A stretch of DNA of 9,813 nt, from contig JADGNT010000121.1 of assembly GCA_017883345.1 (NCBI GenBank), forward strand, positions 1 through 9,813. The letters are read 5' to 3'. Of this stretch, positions 5,975 through 9,813 are shown piece by piece. Made by a program: the position numbers and the translations under genes. This DNA comes from Candidatus Solibacter sp. GTDB taxonomy: Bacteria > Acidobacteriota > Terriglobia > Bryobacterales > Bryobacteraceae. The notes under the pieces were generated by a model. It saw nothing but the letters and a program-made list of their open reading frames with translations, made no database searches and was not told the DNA's origin. How positions within the stretch are numbered: the stretch's first letter is position 1; the number at the start of each line of letters is the position of its first letter.

Positions 5975-6643
5975 ATGGCTGACGAGCAAAAGCCTGGTGG
6001 CTCAGAGGCGGCCCCTCCCCCCGGGAGCGAGGCCGCGGGACAACCGGTAAAACCAGCCGCCGAGGCCCCCAAGCCGGCGCCTCCGAAGCCCGCGGCGCCG
6101 AAGCCCGCGCCGCCACCCCCGAAGCCGCCCGCCACAATGGCTGCCACCCCGTGGGAGAGCGACCTCGCCCGGGAACTCAAGGAGACGTTCGGCGAAGGCA
6201 TCAGCGCAACTTCCACCTATCTCGGCCAGAATTTTATTGTGGCCAAGCCGGGTTCGGCGATTCCCATTCTGGAATACCTGAAGCTGGAGTCGGATTTCGA
6301 CTACCTCGTGGACATCACGGCGGTGGATTGGCCCAAGCGCGCCGAGCGCTTCGATGTGGTCTACATCTTGTATAGCTTCTCGCGCAACGAGCGGGTGCGC
6401 GTCAAGGTCCTTATCGCGGACGGGTTTCAGCCGGAGACGGCGGTGGGCGTACACCTGACCGCCAACTGGCTGGAGCGCGAAGTCTACGATATGTTCGGCA
6501 TCGAATTCGCGGGGCACCCCGACATGCGGCGCATCCTGATGCCCGACGAGTGGCAGGGCTACCCGCTGCGCAAAGACTACGGAATTCTCCAGCAGGACCA
6601 ACGCTGGGTGCGGGAAAACCTGGGAATCGAAAGCGGCCAGTGA
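5975..6643 (+). CDS. nuoC: NADH-quinone oxidoreductase subunit C (30 kDa subunit)
   Basis: A structural subunit of the peripheral arm of respiratory complex I, packed against NuoD. The core domain (about 58-222) ends with the family signature [13 protein letters not shown] (166-178), GHP (180-182), RRILMP (185-190) and PLRKDYG (197-203). Ahead of it is a 54-residue extension rich in Pro, Ala, Lys and Glu, with PKP and PPKP units at 32-52, likely disordered. The start is supported by AAGGAA (5964-5969). Met55 has no ribosome binding site, so the extension appears to be translated. It is the first nuo gene here: no nuoA or nuoB lies upstream, and the spacer before it carries a promoter candidate. 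nuoD follows after seven bases. Confidence 0.95.
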   Translation: MADEQKPGGSEAAPPPGSEAAGQPVKPAAEAPKPAPPKPAAPKPAPPPPKPPATMAATPWESDLARELKETFGEGISATSTYLGQNFIVAKPGSAIPILEYLKLESDFDYLVDITAVDWPKRAERFDVVYILYSFSRNERVRVKVLIADGFQPETAVGVHLTANWLEREVYDMFGIEFAGHPDMRRILMPDEWQGYPLRKDYGILQQDQRWVRENLGIESGQ

Positions 6644-6650
6644 TCTTGGT

Positions 6651-7763
6651 ATGCCGGACTCAACTTTTCTAGACACCACCGAATTAGTTCTCAACATGGG
6701 CCCGCAACATCCCTCCACGCACGGGGTGCTGCGCGTAATTCTCAAGCTGGATGGCGAGAAGGTCCTGGGAACCGAGTGCGTCATCGGCTATCTGCATCGC
6801 GGCGTGGAGAAGATTGCCGAGAACCGCACCTACGCGCAGTTCAACCCCTACGTGGATCGCATGGACTACGTGGCGGCCATCTCCAACGGACTGGGCTACT
6901 GCCTGGCCGTGGAGAAACTGCTCAACGTGGAAGCGCCGCCGCGCGCGCAGGCGATCCGCGTGATCCTCACGGAGCTGAACCGCATCGCCAGCCACCTGTT
7001 GTGGCTGGGCACGCACGCGCTCGATATCGGCGCCATCACGCCGGTGTTCTACTGCCTCCGCGAGCGCGAAGAAGCGCTCAAGATCTTCGAAAAGTATTGC
7101 GGAGCGCGGCTCACCACGCACGCCTTCCGGATCGGCGGCCTGCTCTACGAGACCTACGACGGCTTCGAACAGGAGATCCGGGATTTCTGCACCATGTTCG
7201 TGCCCCATGTGGATGAGTACGAAGACCTGCTCACCCACAATCGCATCTGGGTCGGGCGTTTGAAGGACGTCGGCATCCTGAGCGGCGAGGAGTGCAAGGA
7301 ATACGGCGTGACCGGCCCGGTGCTGCGCGCCGCCGGCGTAGAGTGGGACCTGCGCAAGGCGCAGCCTTACTCGGGCTACGAGAAGTACGATTTCGAGATT
7401 CCCATCCGCCAGAACGGCGACACCTACGACCGGTACATGGTGCGCATGGCAGAGATGCGCCAATCGGTGCGCATCATGCAGCAGGCGGTGGAAGCCATCC
7501 CCGAAGGCCCGATCATGGGCAAGGTCGGCAAAGTGATCAAGCCCCCGGTGGGCGAGGCCTACGTTTCCATCGAAGCGCCCAAGGGCGAGTTGGGTTATTA
7601 CGTGGTGAGCGACGGGAGCACGCAGCCGTATCGCGTGCGCGTGCGGCCGCCCTCGTTCGTGAATTTGCAGGCGCTCGACCGGATGATCCGCGGCGGGCTG
7701 GTGGCGGACGTGGTGGCGGTAATCGGCACGCTGGATATTGTGTTGGGCGAGATCGATCGGTAG
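6651..7763 (+). CDS. nuoD: NADH-quinone oxidoreductase subunit D (49 kDa subunit)
   Basis: Forms much of the quinone-binding pocket at the junction of the peripheral and membrane arms. At 370 residues it is a standalone NuoD, not the NuoCD fusion of enterobacteria. The GPQHPSTHG motif (17-25) supplies H24 and DRMDY (69-73) supplies Y73. By alignment to the bovine 49-kDa subunit these correspond to the quinone-contact His59 and Tyr108. Other conserved segments are THALDIGA (115-122), [17 protein letters not shown] and VSDGS near the C-terminus, and the terminal [17 protein letters not shown]. The sequence looks intact and functional. The start has only a weak ribosome binding site (TTGG) and is probably coupled to nuoC, seven bases upstream. 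The next gene is nuoI after 15 bases, so nuoE, F, G and H are skipped. Confidence 0.97.
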   Translation: MPDSTFLDTTELVLNMGPQHPSTHGVLRVILKLDGEKVLGTECVIGYLHRGVEKIAENRTYAQFNPYVDRMDYVAAISNGLGYCLAVEKLLNVEAPPRAQAIRVILTELNRIASHLLWLGTHALDIGAITPVFYCLREREEALKIFEKYCGARLTTHAFRIGGLLYETYDGFEQEIRDFCTMFVPHVDEYEDLLTHNRIWVGRLKDVGILSGEECKEYGVTGPVLRAAGVEWDLRKAQPYSGYEKYDFEIPIRQNGDTYDRYMVRMAEMRQSVRIMQQAVEAIPEGPIMGKVGKVIKPPVGEAYVSIEAPKGELGYYVVSDGSTQPYRVRVRPPSFVNLQALDRMIRGGLVADVVAVIGTLDIVLGEIDR

Positions 7764-7778
7764 CAGGGGAATAACGTT

Positions 7779-8234
7779 ATGAGCGGGTTGTTCAAAAAAA
7801 TGTTCCTGGTGGATCTGTTCCAAGGGCTGTGGGTGACTTTCCGGAACCAGCATCCGAAGTACATCTATACGGAGCAGTATCCGGCGGAGCGCCCGAAGGT
7901 CGCGGAGCGCTACCGAGGCGCGCCGCGGCTCAACATCAATCCCGATAACGGCGAGACGCTCTGCATCTCCTGCAACCTGTGCGCGCTGGCTTGTCCGGAG
8001 GCGCTGATCGTGGTGACCAGCGAGCGCAACGAGGTCACCAAGCGCAAGGATCTGACCACCTTCACCTACGACACCTCGCGCTGCATGTTCTGCGGCCTGT
8101 GCGAGGACGCCTGCCCGGTGGACGCGCTCGAACTGACGCAGGATTTCGAAATGGCAACCTACACCCGGGAAGGCCAGATCTGGGACCGGCAGATGCTGGA
8201 AGAGGGGCCCAAGCCCACTCAATACAAATGCTGA
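7779..8234 (+). CDS. nuoI: NADH-quinone oxidoreductase subunit I (two 4Fe-4S clusters)
   Basis: An 8Fe-ferredoxin-type subunit that passes electrons through clusters N6a and N6b towards NuoB and quinone. Its 151 residues carry two typical motifs: C62, C65, C68, C72 (CISCNLCALACP) and C102, C105, C108, C112 (CMFCGLCEDACP). The amphipathic N-terminus (about 1-30) would lie against the membrane arm. The start has AGGGGA nine bases upstream. The last seven bases overlap the start of nuoJ. NuoI is present although NuoG, E and F, which normally feed it, are not encoded next to it. Confidence 0.96.
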   Translation: MSGLFKKMFLVDLFQGLWVTFRNQHPKYIYTEQYPAERPKVAERYRGAPRLNINPDNGETLCISCNLCALACPEALIVVTSERNEVTKRKDLTTFTYDTSRCMFCGLCEDACPVDALELTQDFEMATYTREGQIWDRQMLEEGPKPTQYKC

Positions 8235-8743
8235 CCGACACGATTCTGTTCTACATTTTTGCGTTGCTGGTGCTGGGCGGCGCCGTTCTGACCATTACGC
8301 GGCACTCTGCGATGCACGCGGCGATCTCGCTGATTGTTTCTCTCCTCGGCGTGGCCGGGCTGTACCTTCTGCAACAGGCGGAGTTCCTGTTCGCGGTGCA
8401 GATTGTTCTGTACGTGGGCGGCATCATGCTGCTGTTCCTGTTCGTCATCATGCTGGTGAATCTGGATCAGGCGGCCAAAGAGCGGCAGTTCAACAAGCAA
8501 TGGCTCGTCGCCCTGGTGGCGGTGGCGGCGGTGGGCGCCCAGGTGGCCTATTTCATTCACGCTGGGCTAGACTCGTTCCACTTCGCGGCGCCCCTGGTGG
8601 CCGGAACGCCGGCCGGGTTGGGCAACACGGAACAGATCGCCGACACGTTGTTCGGGGAATACCTGCTGCCGTTTGAAATCGCCTCGGTCCTGCTGCTGGT
8701 GGCGGTGGTGGGTTCGGTGGCGATGGCGAAGAAGAGGATCTGA
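8228..8743 (+). CDS. nuoJ: NADH-quinone oxidoreductase subunit J
   Basis: A membrane subunit of complex I, 171 residues with about five membrane helices (near 5-23, 30-49, 54-78, 92-111 and 147-166). The third helix has the family signature [17 protein letters not shown] (51-67). It includes E52, aligned by position with E. coli E55, and the Y62-G64 region where the family has a pi-bulge. The ATG at 8228 overlaps the end of nuoI by seven bases and has no ribosome binding site at normal distance, so translational coupling is likely. The same frame stays open upstream inside nuoI, but that sequence is Arg/Gly-rich and not NuoJ-like. nuoK follows after two bases. Confidence 0.95.
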   Translation: MLTDTILFYIFALLVLGGAVLTITRHSAMHAAISLIVSLLGVAGLYLLQQAEFLFAVQIVLYVGGIMLLFLFVIMLVNLDQAAKERQFNKQWLVALVAVAAVGAQVAYFIHAGLDSFHFAAPLVAGTPAGLGNTEQIADTLFGEYLLPFEIASVLLLVAVVGSVAMAKKRI

Positions 8744-8745
8744 CG

Positions 8746-9054
8746 ATGCACCCGATCACAACGGTTCATTATCTGGCGCTCAGCGCGGCCCTGCTGCTCA
8801 TCGGCACCGTGGGCGTGCTGACGCGGCGCAATGTGGTGATCATTCTGATGTCGATCGAGTTGATTCTCAACGCGGTGAACATCAACCTGATCGCGTTTTC
8901 GCACGCGCTGCAAAATGTCAACGGGCAGATTTTCGCCATCTTCGTGATCACCGACGCGGTGGCCGAAGCGGCTGTAGGGCTGGGCATCCTGATCGCGCTG
9001 TTCCGCAATAAGGAAACGGTGCAGGCGGATGAAATCGACTTGCTGAAGTGGTAG
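8746..9054 (+). CDS. nuoK: NADH-quinone oxidoreductase subunit K
   Basis: A small three-helix membrane subunit of the proton path, MrpC-like. Its 102 residues are normal for the family (about 100). The two membrane glutamates are present: E38 in [11 protein letters not shown] and E74 in [10 protein letters not shown], corresponding to E36 and E72 of E. coli NuoK. AGGA seven bases before the ATG, within the end of nuoJ, is the ribosome binding site. The stop codon overlaps the ribosome binding site of nuoL. Confidence 0.97.
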   Translation: MHPITTVHYLALSAALLLIGTVGVLTRRNVVIILMSIELILNAVNINLIAFSHALQNVNGQIFAIFVITDAVAEAAVGLGILIALFRNKETVQADEIDLLKW

Positions 9055-9061
9055 GAACAAC

Positions 9062-9813
9062 GTGAATTTTCTCGAAACCATCTGGCTGATTCCCCTGTTC
9101 CCGCTCTTGGGAGCGGCGCTGATGCTGCTGTTCGGCAAGATACTGGACCCGCAAGCCAAGAGCGATGTTGCGGTGGCCCCCGGCGTGGAGCCCATTTTCG
9201 AGCACGGGCATGATCACGGGCACGATCACGATCACGGACATGCCCACGACCACGGTCATGACCATGACCATGTCGACAGGCCAGGAGGCCTGTCCCACCA
9301 GCACGGGCAGCACCACCACTCGCCGCTCAAGTTCCTCATCGATCTGATCTGCCCCGGAATGATCCTGCTCTCGTTCCTCTTCTCCGCGGGCGCGGTGTGG
9401 CAGCTTGCGCAGCAGGCGCACAGGGTGCGGGAAGTGATCCAGTTCAGTTGGATCGCGGGACTGCCGTTCCACATGTCCAACGGGCACATGGCCTCGTTCC
9501 AGATGGACTGGGGCTTTCTGCTGGACCCGCTGAGCTCGGTGATGATCCTGGTGGTCACGGGCATTGGTTTCCTGATCCACGTCTACTCCACCGGCTACAT
9601 GGCCCACGACGGCGGCTACTACCGCTTCTTCGGCTACCTCAATCTGTTCGTCTTCTTCATGCTGATGCTGGTGCTGGCGAACAACTATGTGCTGCTGTTC
9701 GTCGGCTGGGAAGGCGTTGGCTTGTGCAGCTACCTGCTGATCGGTTTCTACTTCCACAAGAAGTCGGCGGCCGACGCGGGCAAGAAGGCATTCATCGTCA
9801 ATCGCGTGGGCGA
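9062..9813 (+). CDS. nuoL: NADH-quinone oxidoreductase subunit L, partial, with His-rich loop insertion
   Basis: A large antiporter-like proton-pumping subunit; only the first 250 residues are in the window and the frame is open to the end. The start is GTG at 9062, with AGGAA (9053-9057) overlapping the nuoK stop. MNFLETIW then leads into helix 1. The core signatures DPLSSVMILVVTGIGFLIHVYS and GWEGVGLCSYLLIGFYF are typical. E217 aligns with the key E144 of E. coli NuoL, so this protein is about 73 residues longer before that point. The extra length is a loop between helices 1 and 2 (about 28-97). Residues 48-86 hold 17 His, in perfect H-x alternation from 48 to 70, with an embedded palindrome at 9275-9299 encoding DRPGGLSHQ. 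The frame is kept throughout. The next genes are expected to be nuoM and nuoN. Confidence 0.95.
   Translation, partial: MNFLETIWLIPLFPLLGAALMLLFGKILDPQAKSDVAVAPGVEPIFEHGHDHGHDHDHGHAHDHGHDHDHVDRPGGLSHQHGQHHHSPLKFLIDLICPGMILLSFLFSAGAVWQLAQQAHRVREVIQFSWIAGLPFHMSNGHMASFQMDWGFLLDPLSSVMILVVTGIGFLIHVYSTGYMAHDGGYYRFFGYLNLFVFFMLMLVLANNYVLLFVGWEGVGLCSYLLIGFYFHKKSAADAGKKAFIVNRVG
9203..9273 (+). repeat. Low-complexity His-codon repeat in nuoL
   Basis: A run of CAC/CAT codons alternating with GAT, GAC, GGG, GGA or GCC codons makes an imperfect six-base-period repeat (CACGAT, CACGGG, CATGAC). It encodes residues 48-70. The pattern suggests growth by slippage or local duplication. Confidence 0.7.
9275..9299. 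repeat. REP-like palindrome inside the nuoL coding sequence
   Basis: GACAGGCC (9275-9282) and GGCCTGTC (9287-9294) form a perfect 8-bp stem with loop AGGA, followed by CCACC. Stem and 3' flank match the units at 3483-3510 and 3537-3569. The insertion keeps the reading frame and lies within the His-rich loop. Confidence 0.65.

Noticed and set aside
6684..8222. Minus-strand ORF of 512 codons across nuoD and nuoI
   Set aside because: It spans two real genes and their spacer on the opposite strand. The translation is His/Arg/Ala-rich and lacks any motif, so it is a shadow.
7979..8227. Upstream extension of nuoJ inside nuoI
   Set aside because: The frame is open but the translation is Arg/Gly-rich, overlaps the second cluster motif of nuoI and is not NuoJ-like. 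The ATG at 8228 gives a normal NuoJ.
8948..9757. Minus-strand ORF of 269 codons opposite nuoL
   Set aside because: It is antisense to conserved NuoL sequence; the Gln/His/Val-rich translation reflects the complement of His codons.

Overview
This is a GC-rich bacterial chromosome segment with genes on both strands. No single marker fixes the taxonomy. A member of the Acidobacteriota (Solibacter/Bryobacter-type) is my best inference, from the NuoC with a Pro/Ala-rich N-terminal extension, the ExbD-like 'NVTPMIDVLLVLII' motif, the VapBC style and the density of small dispersed palindromes.

Layout. (1) 1-171: the 3' flank of cpaF, with two back-to-back GC hairpins and one more stem-loop. (2) 172-1533, minus strand: a complete CpaF/TadA-type secretion ATPase. 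(3) 1534-1980: a 447-base divergent intergenic region that holds a good sigma-70-like promoter and a long structured leader for (4) a cold-shock protein at 1981-2184, plus strand. (5) 2335-3417, minus: a lipoprotein of unknown function. (6) 3474-3569: a pair of inverted REP-like palindromes. (7) 3575-4606, minus: a radical SAM protein with a SPASM-like cysteine-rich C-terminus. (8) 4693-4842, minus: a 49-codon ORF that is clearly the N-terminus of an ExbD/TolR protein but stops just after the membrane helix. (9) 5009-5688, plus: a VapBC-type toxin-antitoxin pair whose toxin must start at a non-AUG codon, most likely CTG at 5269. (10) 5689-5974: a regulatory and repeat-rich spacer with two near-identical 18-bp dyads, another REP-like palindrome and a promoter candidate. 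(11) 5975 to the window end, plus: respiratory complex I genes in the order nuoC-D-I-J-K-L, tightly packed, with nuoL running off the edge.

How the genes work together. The nuo genes form one operon. NuoC and NuoD form the quinone-site part of the peripheral arm, NuoI carries two 4Fe-4S clusters towards the quinone, and NuoJ, K and L are proton-channel membrane subunits. nuoA, B, E, F, G and H are absent from this cluster and must lie elsewhere or be missing. VapB and VapC form a self-contained toxin-antitoxin module just upstream. The cpaF, csp, lipoprotein and radical SAM genes appear to be independent units.

The most unusual points are: a His-rich insertion in the first loop of NuoL (17 His in 39 residues), interrupted by a palindrome of the same REP-like family found in two intergenic regions here; the probable CTG start of vapC; the truncated ExbD; and the twin dyads ahead of nuoC. 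I do not see a complete new defence or mobile system in this window.
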